In this document: piece after piece, positions 37,919 through 47,248 of the stretch
Layout: each line of letters opens with the position of its first letter
How positions within the stretch are numbered: the first letter of the stretch is position 1
The notes under the pieces: model-generated
Database searches by the model: none
What the model was told of the DNA's origin: nothing
The model's input: only the letters and a program-made list of their open reading frames with translations
DNA from: Rhodopseudomonas pseudopalustris
GTDB taxonomy: Bacteria > Pseudomonadota > Alphaproteobacteria > Rhizobiales > Xanthobacteraceae
Assembly (NCBI RefSeq): GCF_900110435.1
Contig: NZ_FODT01000014.1
Coordinates: 1 to 64,000 of the forward strand
Direction: 5' to 3'
DNA: 64,000 nt
Translations under genes and position numbers: made by a program

Positions 37919-39061
37919 ATGGATCTCACGCCCAGTGACGAACAGCGGCTGCTGCGCGAAAGCGCCGACCGCTTCATCGCCGAGACCTACACGACGAAGC
38001 TGCGCGAGCACAACGCCAGGGAGCCGTTCGGCTTCAGCGAGGCGATCTGGAAGCAGTTCGCCGATCTCGGATGGCTGGCGCTGCCGCTGCCCGAACAGCA
38101 TGGCGGCATCGGCGGCGGCGCGATCGAAGTCGGTATCCTGATGGAAGCGTTCGGCCGCGGTCTCGTCAGCGAGCCGTATCTGTCGACCGTCGTGCTCGGC
38201 GCCGGCCTCGTCGCCGAACACGGCCGCGACGAACAGAAGGCGGCGCTTCTGCCGCAGATCGCGGAAGGCACGCTGCGGCTGGCTTTCGGGCATGCCGAAC
38301 GCGCGGCCCGCGCAAACCTGTCGCGCGTCGACACCAGCGCCCGGAAGGACGGCGATGGCTATGTGCTCGATGGCGCCAAAGTCGCGGTGCTGGACGGCGC
38401 GTCGGCAGATCAGCTGATCGTCTCGGCGCGGCTGGCGAACAACGGCAGCGGCTCGTTGCGGCTGTTCCTGGTGCCGCGCGGCGCGGACGGCCTGACGCTC
38501 GCCGACTATCCGCGGCTCGGCGGCGGACGCGCTTGCAATCTGACGCTGCAAAGCGTGCGGGTGCCGGCCGACGCGATGCTCGGCGCTGACGGCGATGCCT
38601 ATCCGGCGGTTGAAGCCGTGGTCGATCGCGCGCTCGCTGCGATGTCGGCCGAAGCCGTCGGGATGATGCAGACGCTGACCGACAAGACGTTGGACTACAC
38701 CAAGGTGCGCAAGCAGTTCGGCAAGCCGCTCGCTGCCAATCAGGTGATCCGGCATCGCCTCACCGACATGTCGGTGCAGGTCGATGAAGCGCGGTCGATG
38801 GCGCTGCGGGCCGCGCTGAAGGCCGACGCCGACGCCGCCGAACGCGGCCGCGCCGCCTCCGGCGCCAAGGCCAAGATCGGCAAGGGCGCGCAGTTCGTCG
38901 CCGAGCAATCCGTGCAGTTGCACGGCGGCATGGGCGTCACCGAGGAACTCGACGTCGGCGCGTACTTCAAACGCCTGCTGGCGTTCGAGACGCTGTTCGG
39001 CGGCAGCACGCACCATTATCGCCGCCACGCCGCGCTCAGCGGCCGGCTCGTCAACGCCTAG
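37919..39061 (+). CDS. Acyl-CoA dehydrogenase, small-subunit type
   Basis: The product is 380 residues with the acyl-CoA dehydrogenase fold (LTPSDEQRLLRESADRFIAE, then AKIGKGAQFVAEQSVQLHGG). The family's usual active-site segment YEGT is replaced by FGGSTHHYRRHA near the end, and the N-terminal FAD-binding loop is diverged. It is paired with a second dehydrogenase 15 bases downstream. The arrangement (380 plus 398 residues) resembles heteromeric enzymes such as pimeloyl-CoA dehydrogenase PimC/PimD of R. palustris, in which this would be the small subunit. It is probably not active alone; this is inference. Confidence 0.87.
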   Translation: MDLTPSDEQRLLRESADRFIAETYTTKLREHNAREPFGFSEAIWKQFADLGWLALPLPEQHGGIGGGAIEVGILMEAFGRGLVSEPYLSTVVLGAGLVAEHGRDEQKAALLPQIAEGTLRLAFGHAERAARANLSRVDTSARKDGDGYVLDGAKVAVLDGASADQLIVSARLANNGSGSLRLFLVPRGADGLTLADYPRLGGGRACNLTLQSVRVPADAMLGADGDAYPAVEAVVDRALAAMSAEAVGMMQTLTDKTLDYTKVRKQFGKPLAANQVIRHRLTDMSVQVDEARSMALRAALKADADAAERGRAASGAKAKIGKGAQFVAEQSVQLHGGMGVTEELDVGAYFKRLLAFETLFGGSTHHYRRHAALSGRLVNA

Positions 39062-39076
39062 CAGCGAGGCATCGAC

Positions 39077-40273
39077 ATGGACATGACCTTCGGCGACGCC
39101 GAACTCGCCTTCCAGCAAGAGGTCTGCGACTTCATCGCGGCCAATCTCACGCCCGACATGAAGCGGGCGGAGTCGCTCAACGCCTCGGTGTTCTCCGAGC
39201 CGGAGACCGGCGTGCCGTGGCAGCGCGCGCTCAACGCCAAGGGCTGGGGCGCACCGGGCTGGCCGGTCGAATATGGCGGCACCGGCTGGACGCCAGCGCA
39301 GCGCTGGATCTTCGAGACCGAATGCGCCCATGCGGGCGTGCCCTCCCCGACGCCGATGGGCGTCAAGATGGTCGGGCCGGTGATCATCGGCTTCGGTTCG
39401 CCGGAGCAGAAGAACTACTTCCTGCCGCGGATTCTGTCCTGCGAGGATTATTGGTGCCAGGGCTATTCGGAGCCCGGCTCGGGCTCGGACCTGTCGTCGC
39501 TGAAGACCCGCGCGGTCCGCGACGGCGACGAGTACGTCATCAACGGCACCAAGATCTGGACCACCCACGCGCACAACGCCAACATGATGTTCGCGCTGGT
39601 GCGCACCAGCGATGAGCCGCGGCAGCAGGACGGCATCAGCTTCGTGCTGATCGACATGAAGAGCCCCGGTATCACCATCCGCCCGATTCTCACGATCGGC
39701 GGCGACCACGAGGTCAACCAGGTGTTCTTCGACGACGTCCGGATTCCGGCGTCCAACCTGGTCGGCGAGGAAGGCAAGGGCTGGACCTACGGCAAGTATC
39801 TCCTGGAATTCGAGCGCGGCTCCGGCATTGCCTCGGCGAAGCTCCGCAAGGCGCTGCACAGAACGGCGGCGCTCGCCGAGTCGGACGCGACCGGCCGGGC
39901 GATCGAGGATCCGGACATTGCGATCCGGATGTCGGAGGCCGAGGTCGATATCGATGCGCTGGAAATGACCGAGCTGCGGGTGCTCTCCGCCCTGCAGAAC
40001 GGCCAGAACCCCGGCGCGGTGTCGTCGATCCTGAAGCTGCGCACCAGCGAGATCTACCAGGCGGTGAGCCGGCTCGGCGTCGACGTCATCGGCAACGATG
40101 GCCTCTATGTCGAACCGACCCGCCCGCTGCACCGGCTCAACGCCCCGCCGGCGATTCCCGAGGACGAACTCGCCGTGATGCCGACGCATCTCAACGGCCG
40201 CGCCTACACCATCTTCGGCGGCACCTCGGAAATCCAGCGCGACATCATCAGCAAGCTGGTGCTGGGGCTGTAG
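39077..40273 (+). CDS. Acyl-CoA dehydrogenase, large-subunit type
   Basis: The product is 398 residues, with the FAD/acyl binding signature YWCQGYSEPGSGSDLSSLKT and the substrate region FDDVRIPASNLVGEEGKGWT. The C-terminal segment YTIFGGTSEIQRDIISK has Gly where medium-chain enzymes carry the catalytic Glu of YEGT, so the base must lie elsewhere, as in the isovaleryl/long-chain branch. It oxidises an acyl-CoA to an enoyl-CoA and passes electrons to ETF. It is the last gene of the operon. It most likely partners with the dehydrogenase before it. Confidence 0.92.
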   Translation: MDMTFGDAELAFQQEVCDFIAANLTPDMKRAESLNASVFSEPETGVPWQRALNAKGWGAPGWPVEYGGTGWTPAQRWIFETECAHAGVPSPTPMGVKMVGPVIIGFGSPEQKNYFLPRILSCEDYWCQGYSEPGSGSDLSSLKTRAVRDGDEYVINGTKIWTTHAHNANMMFALVRTSDEPRQQDGISFVLIDMKSPGITIRPILTIGGDHEVNQVFFDDVRIPASNLVGEEGKGWTYGKYLLEFERGSGIASAKLRKALHRTAALAESDATGRAIEDPDIAIRMSEAEVDIDALEMTELRVLSALQNGQNPGAVSSILKLRTSEIYQAVSRLGVDVIGNDGLYVEPTRPLHRLNAPPAIPEDELAVMPTHLNGRAYTIFGGTSEIQRDIISKLVLGL

Positions 40274-40314
40274 GCGGCATCCGCCTCGCCCGACACGAAA
40301 GCCAGGACTGCCTA

Positions 40315-40445
40315 CCCCGGATGCTGCGCAGCCCGCCACCCTGCGGCGTGGTGCGCTGCTGATCCGGGGCCCCGGTTATTGGCGGCCCCGGGTCAACCGG
40401 GTCCCGGGTCTGCGGAGCAACACTGCGTGCTGCACCGCGCCCGGG
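40315..40445. repeat. Intergenic palindromic sequence
   Basis: CCCCGGATGCTGCGCAGC...GCGCTGCTGATCCGGGG forms a stem, followed by GGGTCAACCGGGTCCCGGGT. It lies between two convergent operons and may terminate both. Confidence 0.6.
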
Positions 40446-40471
40446 ACACGAAGCAACTCACTGTGGTTGCC

Positions 40472-41806
40472 TCAAATATTCCGCTGATCCTTCACCCGCA
40501 CCGCCTTGCCCTGCGAGCGAGGCACTTCGCCGGGCGCCTTGACGGTGACCTTGCAGGTGACGCCGATCAGCGACTTGATGTGATGCGTGACCTCGGCGGC
40601 CTTGTACGCCAGCGAGGCGTCGTCGCGCGGCGCATCCGGGGCGATCTCGACTTCGACGGTCATGGCGTCGAGCGCCTTGTCGCGGGTCAGCACGATCTGG
40701 TAGTGCGGCGCGATGCCGGGGAAGCCGACCAGCACCGACTCCACCTGCGACGGATAGACGTTGACGCCGCGGATGATCAGCATGTCGTCGTCGCGGCCGG
40801 TGACGCGCATGATCCGCAGATGGGTGCGACCGCAGGCGCAGGGCTCGGTCGAGAGGCTGGTGATGTCGCGGGTGCGATACCGGATCATCGGCAGCGCTTC
40901 CTTGGTGAGCGTGGTGATCACCAGTTCGCCGGTCGAGCCGAGCGGCAGCGGCTGCAGCGTTTCCGGATCGATGGTCTCGAACAGGAAGTGATCCTCCCAG
41001 CCGTGCAGGCCGTTCTGCGCGACGTGGCATTCGCAGGCGACGCCGGGGCCCATGATCTCCGACAGGCCGTAGATGTCGATCGCCTTGATGCCGAGCCGCG
41101 CCTCGAGGTCGCGCCGCATCGCGTCGCTCCACGGCTCGGCGCCGAACAGCCCGACGCGCAGCGGCGCCTTGCGCAGATCGACGCCCATCTGCTCGGCGAC
41201 TTCGGCGATGTTGAGGGCGTAGGACGGCGTGCTGCACAGCACGTCGGCGCCGAAATCCATCATCAGCGTGACCTGACGCTCGGTGCCGCCGCCGGAGATC
41301 GGCACCACCGTGCAGCCGAGCCGCTCGGCACCGTAATGCGCGCCGAGACCGCCGGTGAACAGGCCGTAGCCATAGGCGTTGTGAACGATGTCGTCCGGCG
41401 AGGCGCCGGCGCTGACCAGCGACCGCGCCATCAGGTCGGCCCAATTATCGAGATCGTTCCGGGTGTAGCCGACCACGGTCGGCTTTCCGGTGGTGCCGGA
41501 TGATGCGTGAATTCGCGGCAACTGATTGCGCGGCACCGCGAACATGTCGAACGGATAATTGTCGCGCAGATCGGTCTTCTTGGTGAACGGAAACTTCGCG
41601 AGATCGGCGAGCGACGTCAGCTCGGACGGCTTGACGCCGGCGGCGTCGAACGTCCGGCGATAATGCGGGACGTCGCGATAGGCGCGCTCGACGATTTTGC
41701 GCAGCCGCTCGAGCTGCAACGCCGCGAGCTGCGGCCGCGGCATCGTCTCGATGGCACGGTCGTGCATATAAATCGGCGTTTCGCGGAGAGCGGTCTGCGC
41801 ACCCAT
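40472..41806 (-). CDS. paaK: Phenylacetate-CoA ligase
   Basis: The product is 444 residues of the PaaK adenylate-forming branch, which makes phenylacetyl-CoA from phenylacetate, ATP and CoA. The motifs are [55 protein letters not shown] and [20 protein letters not shown]. It is the last gene of the leftward oxidoreductase operon, 20 bases after korG. No paaABCDE ring-oxygenase genes are present, which favours an anaerobic or arylacetate-recycling role. Close family members also accept other arylacetates. Confidence 0.93.
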   Translation of the reverse strand: MGAQTALRETPIYMHDRAIETMPRPQLAALQLERLRKIVERAYRDVPHYRRTFDAAGVKPSELTSLADLAKFPFTKKTDLRDNYPFDMFAVPRNQLPRIHASSGTTGKPTVVGYTRNDLDNWADLMARSLVSAGASPDDIVHNAYGYGLFTGGLGAHYGAERLGCTVVPISGGGTERQVTLMMDFGADVLCSTPSYALNIAEVAEQMGVDLRKAPLRVGLFGAEPWSDAMRRDLEARLGIKAIDIYGLSEIMGPGVACECHVAQNGLHGWEDHFLFETIDPETLQPLPLGSTGELVITTLTKEALPMIRYRTRDITSLSTEPCACGRTHLRIMRVTGRDDDMLIIRGVNVYPSQVESVLVGFPGIAPHYQIVLTRDKALDAMTVEVEIAPDAPRDDASLAYKAAEVTHHIKSLIGVTCKVTVKAPGEVPRSQGKAVRVKDQRNI

Positions 41807-41826
41807 GACGATGATCCTTTGAAGTA

Positions 41827-42384
41827 TCAGGACGCGGCGAGAACGGCGGGCGCCGACGCCAGCGCATAGCCGGCGGCCAGCGCGTCCATGTTGAGATCGA
41901 GGAAGCCGCGCGGCGACGAAGCGCGGATCACCTGCTCGACCGATTTGCGCTTGCAGATGTCGGTCATCGCGACCAGCACAGCGAGGGCGACGATGTTGGT
42001 GACGCGTTCGCTACCGAGTTCGATCGCGGTGCGGCTGAGCGGAAGCTGATGCCGCTGGCCCGCGCCCTCCGGCAGCTCCGGGCACAGCCGCGTATCGGCG
42101 ATCACCAGCGCGCCGGCCTTCAGCCGCGGCCAGGACGGCTTGATCGCGATCTTGTCGAGTAGCACCAGATGATCGAATTCCATCGGCAGCGGATAGTCGA
42201 CCTCGCCGCTGGCCACCACCAGATCGGCGTTGCAGAAACCGCCGCGCGAGGTCGGCTCGTAGGTTTGCGATTGCGCGACGTGGCGGCCTTCGAGCGCCAG
42301 CGCATCCGCGAGCAGCTTGGCGCTGAGCAGGAGCCCCTGCCCGCCGGTGCCGCCGAAACGCAGTTCGATCCGGGATTTCGGCAT
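41827..42384 (-). CDS. 2-oxoacid:ferredoxin oxidoreductase, gamma subunit
   Basis: The product is 185 residues, the gamma subunit ([39 protein letters not shown]) of a multi-subunit 2-oxoacid oxidoreductase. The start is the ATG after GGGAGCGAGACC. It closes a korA-korB-korG set whose alpha and beta genes lie upstream and overlap or nearly touch. The set lacks its own ferredoxin subunit gene; that domain is found fused to IorB upstream. Confidence 0.9.
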   Translation of the reverse strand: MPKSRIELRFGGTGGQGLLLSAKLLADALALEGRHVAQSQTYEPTSRGGFCNADLVVASGEVDYPLPMEFDHLVLLDKIAIKPSWPRLKAGALVIADTRLCPELPEGAGQRHQLPLSRTAIELGSERVTNIVALAVLVAMTDICKRKSVEQVIRASSPRGFLDLNMDALAAGYALASAPAVLAAS

Positions 42385-42398
42385 GGTCTCGCTCCCTG

Positions 42399-43229
42399 TT
42401 ACTTGCCGGCGCGCGCGGCGGCGGCGGCGCGCAAGGCCGCGCCGTATTCCGGCCGGTTGTTGCGGGCGAGAATGCCGGTCGGCAGATCGGTCGAGCGGAA
42501 CGGCTCGTCGACGCTGTCGCGATAGGCGGACGGCCGGATCTCGCTCTTCTGCCGCATCACCATTTCGGACGACGAGCCCATGTCGTTCTTGCGGCCATAG
42601 ACCTCGGTGCAGTCGGACAGTACCTCGATGAAGGCGAAGCCGGGATGTTGCAGGCCTTCCTTCAGCAGCTCTTTCATCTTCGGGACGTGGCGCGTCATCT
42701 CGCGGCCGACGAAGCCGGCGCCGGCGGCGGTCGCCAGCGCGCAGGCGTCGAAATTCGGCTCGGTGTTGCCGTGCGGCGTGGTGGTGGTCAGCCGCGTCTC
42801 CGAAGTGGTCGGCGACACCTGGCCGCCGGTCATGCCGTAGATCTCGTTGTTGAGCATCAGGCAGGTCAGCTTGAGGTTGCGCCGGCAGGCGTGGATCAGA
42901 TGATTGCCGCCGATCGCCAGACAGTCGCCGTCGCCGGTGATGACCACGACGTGCAGATCCGGCCGCGCCAGCGCCAGACCGGTGGCGTAGGCCAGCGGCC
43001 GACCGTGGGTGGTGTGGAAGGTATTGGCGTCGATATAGGCCGACAGCCGTCCGGCGCAGCCGATGCCGGAGACGACCGCCAGCCTGTCGCGGTCGATCTG
43101 CAATTCGTGCAGCGCCCACAGCAGCGCGCGCAGCGCCATGCCGTGGCCGCAGCCGGGGCAGAGGAAATGCGGCATCATCTCCTTGCGGAGATAATCGCGG
43201 ACGTCGAAATGCGGCGCGTCCCTGAACAT
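42399..43229 (-). CDS. 2-oxoacid:ferredoxin oxidoreductase, beta subunit
   Basis: The product is 276 residues, the thiamine-pyrophosphate subunit. The [4Fe-4S] ligands are in HFLCPGCGHGMALRAL and GIGCAGRLS, and the TPP/Mg motif runs from VITGDGDCLAIGGNHLI to NNEIYGMTGGQVSPTTS. It decarboxylates a 2-oxoacid and, with the alpha subunit, forms the acyl-CoA. The ATG overlaps the stop of the alpha gene by one base. Confidence 0.92.
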   Translation of the reverse strand: MFRDAPHFDVRDYLRKEMMPHFLCPGCGHGMALRALLWALHELQIDRDRLAVVSGIGCAGRLSAYIDANTFHTTHGRPLAYATGLALARPDLHVVVITGDGDCLAIGGNHLIHACRRNLKLTCLMLNNEIYGMTGGQVSPTTSETRLTTTTPHGNTEPNFDACALATAAGAGFVGREMTRHVPKMKELLKEGLQHPGFAFIEVLSDCTEVYGRKNDMGSSSEMVMRQKSEIRPSAYRDSVDEPFRSTDLPTGILARNNRPEYGAALRAAAAARAGK

Positions 43230-44389
43230 CAGACCTCCGAAGCGAGTTTGGTTGCGGCGCTGGCGATCTGCGCCGGCGTGATCGGCTCGCCGCTGATCAG
43301 ATGCAGGCCTTCGACGCGGCGGTCGCGCAGTTGGCGTTCGATCTCAAGCCGGAGCTGGCCGATGTTGAGTTCGGGCACCAGGATGGCGCGGGCGTTCTTG
43401 GTGGCTTCGCGTAGCGCGATCTCCGGGAACGGCCACAGCGTGATCGGACGGAACAGGCCGACCTTCTTGCCATGCGCGCGGCACAGATCGACCGCGCGGC
43501 GGGCGGCGCGGGCGCTGATGCCGATCGCGACGATCACCACCTCGGCGTCCTCGCAGCGCACCGCCTCGAAACTGTCGATCAGGTCGCGATGCTGATCGAG
43601 CTTGGCGAACAGCCGGCCGAGATTGCGGTTGACCGTCTCCGGATCCTGGCTCGGGAAGCCGCTCTCGCTGTGGGTCAGGCCGGTGGTGTGGATGCGATAG
43701 CCGTCGCCGGGCCGCGCCATCGGCGGCACCAGATCGTCGCCGACGGCGAACGGCTTGTAGCTCTCGCGCGGACCGCTGGCCCATTTGCGCGTCGCATGCG
43801 CCGGCGGACGACCGCCGAGCGAGACCGTCTCCGAAGACTGCGCGATCACCTGATCGTACAGCAGCACGACCGGCGTGCGGCAGATCTCGGCAAGATCGAA
43901 GGCGCGGATGGTCTCGTCATAGATCTCCCGCGCGGAGGCCGGCGCCAGCACGATCATCGGATAGTCGCCGTGGCTACCGTAGCGGCTCTGCATGATGTCG
44001 GCCTGAGACGGCCGCGTCGGCATTCCGGTCGAGGGGCCGCCGCGCATCACATTGACGATGACGCAGGGAATCTCCGCGCCCGCGGCGTAGCCGATGTTCT
44101 CCTGTTTCAGCGAGAAGCCGGGACCCGACGTCGCGGTCAGCGCCTTGACGCCGCCCATCGAGGCGCCGATCACCGCGGCCATCGCCGCGATCTCGTCTTC
44201 CATCTGAATGAACACGCCGCCGGCCCGCGGCAGCATGGTCGACAGCCGCTCGGCGATCTCCGAGGACGGCGTGATCGGATAGCCGGCGAAGAAGGTGCAG
44301 CCGGCGTCGATGGCGCCCTGCGCGCAGGCGGCGTTACCGGAAAGAAGTTTCGCCGCGGGCTTGGCGTGCGATCGGTCGATCACATTCAT
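43229..44389 (-). CDS. 2-oxoacid:ferredoxin oxidoreductase, alpha subunit
   Basis: The product is 386 residues, the PYR-domain subunit (LLSGNAACAQGAIDAGCTFF, AGYPITPSSEIAERL, then ALTATSGPGFSLKQENIGYA). MRGGPSTGMPTRPSQADIMQ is the typical core. It pairs with the beta subunit next in the operon. The start is the ATG that overlaps the IorB-fusion stop. The substrate could be 2-oxoglutarate, another amino-acid-derived 2-oxoacid or an aryl 2-oxoacid; the paaK neighbour favours the last. Confidence 0.92.
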   Translation of the reverse strand: MNVIDRSHAKPAAKLLSGNAACAQGAIDAGCTFFAGYPITPSSEIAERLSTMLPRAGGVFIQMEDEIAAMAAVIGASMGGVKALTATSGPGFSLKQENIGYAAGAEIPCVIVNVMRGGPSTGMPTRPSQADIMQSRYGSHGDYPMIVLAPASAREIYDETIRAFDLAEICRTPVVLLYDQVIAQSSETVSLGGRPPAHATRKWASGPRESYKPFAVGDDLVPPMARPGDGYRIHTTGLTHSESGFPSQDPETVNRNLGRLFAKLDQHRDLIDSFEAVRCEDAEVVIVAIGISARAARRAVDLCRAHGKKVGLFRPITLWPFPEIALREATKNARAILVPELNIGQLRLEIERQLRDRRVEGLHLISGEPITPAQIASAATKLASEV

Positions 44390-45333
44390 CGCACCGCCTC
44401 CATCGCGGGCTGCTCGGCATCCAGATGGACGCGGATGGCGAAATCCGGACAGAGCCATTCGCACAGCCGGCATCCGGTGCATTTCTCCGGCGCGGTCATT
44501 TCGACGATGCGTTCGGCGTTGAGCGTGAGACAGCGCTCGGGGCAGAGCTTGACGCAGATCTCGCAGCTCTTGCACCAGGCGTCGGTGATCTCGAGCCGCG
44601 CCGAATAATGCGCGTGTGTCGAAGCCGGCCTGGCGGCTTCGTCGGCGGCGGGCGGCGGGCTCTTGGCCTCCGAAATCCAGTTGCGGCCGAGTTCGAACGC
44701 CGCGGTGTTCACCGCGATGGTCTTTTTCGGCACGAAGCTGGTGACGGTCTTCTCCCACTCCGGCAGCGAGAATTCGAGCACCGTCGACAGCGCCCCGAGC
44801 AGCACGACATTGGCGGCGCGTTCGTTGCCGAGGTCTTCCGCCATCCGTGTCGCGTCGATCGCATAGGCTTCGGAGACGTAGGCCGACACCTGTTCGGCGG
44901 TCTCGGTCGAATAGCGCAACGGCGCGCCGAGGCGGCGGTTGAGGCAGGCGAAGGGCGGCACGATCCGCTTGGTGTCGCAGATGAACACGCCGGTGTCGCG
45001 CTTCAGATGCGGCAGCCAGCGCAGGCCCTCGGCCCATTCCAGCGCGATCAGCACGTCGGCTTCACCCTTGGCGATGGTCGGCGACCACACCCGTTGACCG
45101 AAGCGGACGTGGCTGAACACCGCGCCGCCGCGCTTCGCCATGCCGTGAACTTCGCTCTGCTTGACCTCGAAGCCGTGCGCCTGCGCCAGCGACGCCAGCA
45201 CCTTCGAGACCATGATCACGCCCTGGCCGCCGACGCCGACGATCAGCACGTTGGTGGGCTCGGCCAGCGCCGCGTTGAAGGCGACCGGCTCGCTGTCCGC
45301 GTTGAGGGCGGTGACCTTGCTCTGCTCGTTCAT
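44386..45333 (-). CDS. IorB-like beta subunit fused to a KorD-like ferredoxin
   Basis: The product is 315 residues. Residues 25-215 match the indolepyruvate oxidoreductase beta subunit (NVLIVGVGGQGVIMVSKVLA, SEVHGMAKRGGAVFSHVRFG). After a linker, residues 245-310 form a double [4Fe-4S] ferredoxin: WCKSCEICVKLCPERCL and CTGCRLCEWLCPDFAIRV, which closely resembles the delta subunit (KorD) of 2-oxoacid oxidoreductases. The gene sits exactly between iorA and korA, overlapping the latter. The fusion may serve both enzymes or link their electrons. It is longer than usual IorB (about 200 residues). The fusion is seen directly; its purpose is inferred. Confidence 0.9.
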   Translation of the reverse strand: MNEQSKVTALNADSEPVAFNAALAEPTNVLIVGVGGQGVIMVSKVLASLAQAHGFEVKQSEVHGMAKRGGAVFSHVRFGQRVWSPTIAKGEADVLIALEWAEGLRWLPHLKRDTGVFICDTKRIVPPFACLNRRLGAPLRYSTETAEQVSAYVSEAYAIDATRMAEDLGNERAANVVLLGALSTVLEFSLPEWEKTVTSFVPKKTIAVNTAAFELGRNWISEAKSPPPAADEAARPASTHAHYSARLEITDAWCKSCEICVKLCPERCLTLNAERIVEMTAPEKCTGCRLCEWLCPDFAIRVHLDAEQPAMEAVR

Positions 45334-47153
45334 TGCGTCACCGGGGGCGTTGCGATCTTGATGCAATCGATGGTGCAGACCTGGGCGCACAGCGTGCAGC
45401 CGATGCACGACGCCGGATCGATCTTGACCCGGTGGCGGCCTTCGAACCATTCGTCGCTCCAGGTCAGCGCCGGGCAGCCGAGATTCATGCAGGACTGACA
45501 GGCGGTGCACTGGCTGGCGTTGATCTGAAGCGGCGGCCCCTTGATCTTGATCGGATCGAGCACGCAGGGCCGGTTCGAGATCAGCATCGCGACGCCCCGA
45601 TAGGCGATCGCCTCGCGCAGCAACTGATGCACCGCCGCGAGATCGTAGGAATCCACCTTCTTGATCCATTGGACGCCGCAAGCGCGCGCCAGCGCCTCGT
45701 AGTCGACCTGCGGCGCCGGCTCGCCGCGTAGCGTCTTGCCCGTGCCCGGATGCTCCTGACCGCCGGTCATGGCGGTGATGTGGTTGTCGAGCAACAGCAC
45801 CGCGATGTTGGCCTGGTTGTAGACGGCGTCGATCAAGGCCGGCAGGCCGGCATGCAGGAAGGTGCTGTCGCCGATCGTCGCGACGATCGGTTTCGTCTCG
45901 CCGGCTTTCGCCATGCCCACCGCATTGCCGATCGAGGAGCCCATCGACACGCAGGTGTCGAGACCGCGCAACGGATCGAGGCAGGCTAGCGTGTAGCAGC
46001 CGATGTCGCCGGCGACGCGGGCGCCGGAGGCGCGCACCGCCATGAAGGTCGAGGTATGGGGGCAGCCGGCGCATAGCACCGGCGGACGCACCACCGGCTC
46101 CGGCGTCCAGGCATTGTGCTGCACCGGCGCGGGAAGAATGCCGGCCTGCACCAGACCGGCGCGCACCACCTCCGGCGAAAACTCGCCGGCGCGCGGGAAG
46201 AACCGCTTGCCGTCGACCTTGATGCCGAGCGCTGCGATCTCCTTCTCGATGATCGGCTCCAGCTCCTCGACCACGAAGACGCGATCAACCGAGGCGCAGA
46301 AATCTCGCAGCAACTGCTCCGGCAGCGGCCACGATGCGCCGAGCTTCAGCACGGTGGCGTTCGGCAGCACCTCGCGGACGTAAGGGTAGCAGGTGCCGGC
46401 GGTGACGATGCCGAAGCTGGTGTTACCCTTTTCCCATTGGGTGATCGGCGACTCCGCCAAATAGTCCTTCAGCTTGCCCTCGCGCTCCAGCAGCACGAGA
46501 TGGCGGCCGCGGGCATGGGCCGGGATCATCACGTTCTTCGACGGCTTCTCCAGAAAGCCGCGCGAGGCGACCTCCTCGCGGACGCCGACCGTGACGGTGC
46601 TGCGGGTATGCGACAACCGCGTCGTGCTGCGCACGATCACCGGCGTGTCGAACTGTTCGGAAATCTCGAACGCCAGCCTGGTGAGATCGTAGGCCTCCTG
46701 CGCATCGCTCGGCTCGAGGACCGGCAAGGTCGCAAGCTGTGCGTAGATCCGGCTGTCCTGCTCGTTCTGAGACGAATGGATACCGGGATCGTCGCAGACG
46801 ATCAGCACCAGCCCGCCATTGACCCCGATGTAAGTAAACGACATCAGCGCGTCGGCGGCGACGTTGAGGCCGACATGTTTCATCGCGCACAGCGCGCGGC
46901 TACCTGCGAACGATGCGCCGATCGCAACGTCGAGCGCGACCTTTTCGTTGGTCGACCACTGCGCATGAATATCTTCGGCTGGATAGTTCGCGAGATTCTC
47001 GAGAATTTCGGTGCTCGGCGTGCCCGGATAGGCGGCGGCGACCCGCACCCCCGCCTCCCAGGCGGCGCGCGCGATCGCTTCGTTTCCAGTCAGCGGGCGA
47101 AGCTCCTTCGCGTCGCTTTTCAGCGCCGCAGCGGCTTGCCATGGTGTGTGCAT
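45330..47153 (-). CDS. iorA: Indolepyruvate ferredoxin oxidoreductase alpha subunit
   Basis: The product is 607 residues. It converts aryl pyruvates made from aromatic amino acids to arylacetyl-CoA, reducing ferredoxin. It has the PYR domain (RVAAAYPGTPSTEILENLAN), the TPP domain (VATIGDSTFLHAGLPALIDA, LLLDNHITAMTGGQEHPGTG) and a C-terminal double [4Fe-4S] domain (CTACQSCMNLGCPALTW, CIGCTLCAQVCTIDCIK). The start follows GGGGGAGCTCATC. It is the first gene of the operon iorA, iorB-korD, korA, korB, korG, paaK. A FixK/FNR-type box lies about 82 bases upstream of the ATG, so expression under low oxygen is likely. Confidence 0.93.
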   Translation of the reverse strand: MHTPWQAAAALKSDAKELRPLTGNEAIARAAWEAGVRVAAAYPGTPSTEILENLANYPAEDIHAQWSTNEKVALDVAIGASFAGSRALCAMKHVGLNVAADALMSFTYIGVNGGLVLIVCDDPGIHSSQNEQDSRIYAQLATLPVLEPSDAQEAYDLTRLAFEISEQFDTPVIVRSTTRLSHTRSTVTVGVREEVASRGFLEKPSKNVMIPAHARGRHLVLLEREGKLKDYLAESPITQWEKGNTSFGIVTAGTCYPYVREVLPNATVLKLGASWPLPEQLLRDFCASVDRVFVVEELEPIIEKEIAALGIKVDGKRFFPRAGEFSPEVVRAGLVQAGILPAPVQHNAWTPEPVVRPPVLCAGCPHTSTFMAVRASGARVAGDIGCYTLACLDPLRGLDTCVSMGSSIGNAVGMAKAGETKPIVATIGDSTFLHAGLPALIDAVYNQANIAVLLLDNHITAMTGGQEHPGTGKTLRGEPAPQVDYEALARACGVQWIKKVDSYDLAAVHQLLREAIAYRGVAMLISNRPCVLDPIKIKGPPLQINASQCTACQSCMNLGCPALTWSDEWFEGRHRVKIDPASCIGCTLCAQVCTIDCIKIATPPVTQ

Positions 47154-47234
47154 GATGAGCTCCCCCCAAGCGCACGCCACTCCGGCGATTAGCTTTCAAG
47201 GGGCCCTGTTTCCCAGTTTTACCACCCCTCGTAT

Positions 47235-47248
47235 TTGCGATAAGTCAA
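47235..47248 (-). promoter_or_regulatory. Candidate FixK/FNR-type box upstream of iorA
   Basis: On the minus strand TTGA-CTTATC-GCAA fits the FixK2 pattern TTG(A/C)N6(T/G)CAA known from Bradyrhizobium. It is centred about 88 bases before the iorA ATG, a distance that suits activation of a promoter with a 45-50-base leader. Confidence 0.45.

Noticed and set aside
37682-40339. 885-codon open frame on the minus strand
   Set aside because: It is antisense to the hydratase and two acyl-CoA dehydrogenases and arises from high GC; the composition is His/Arg-rich with no domain.
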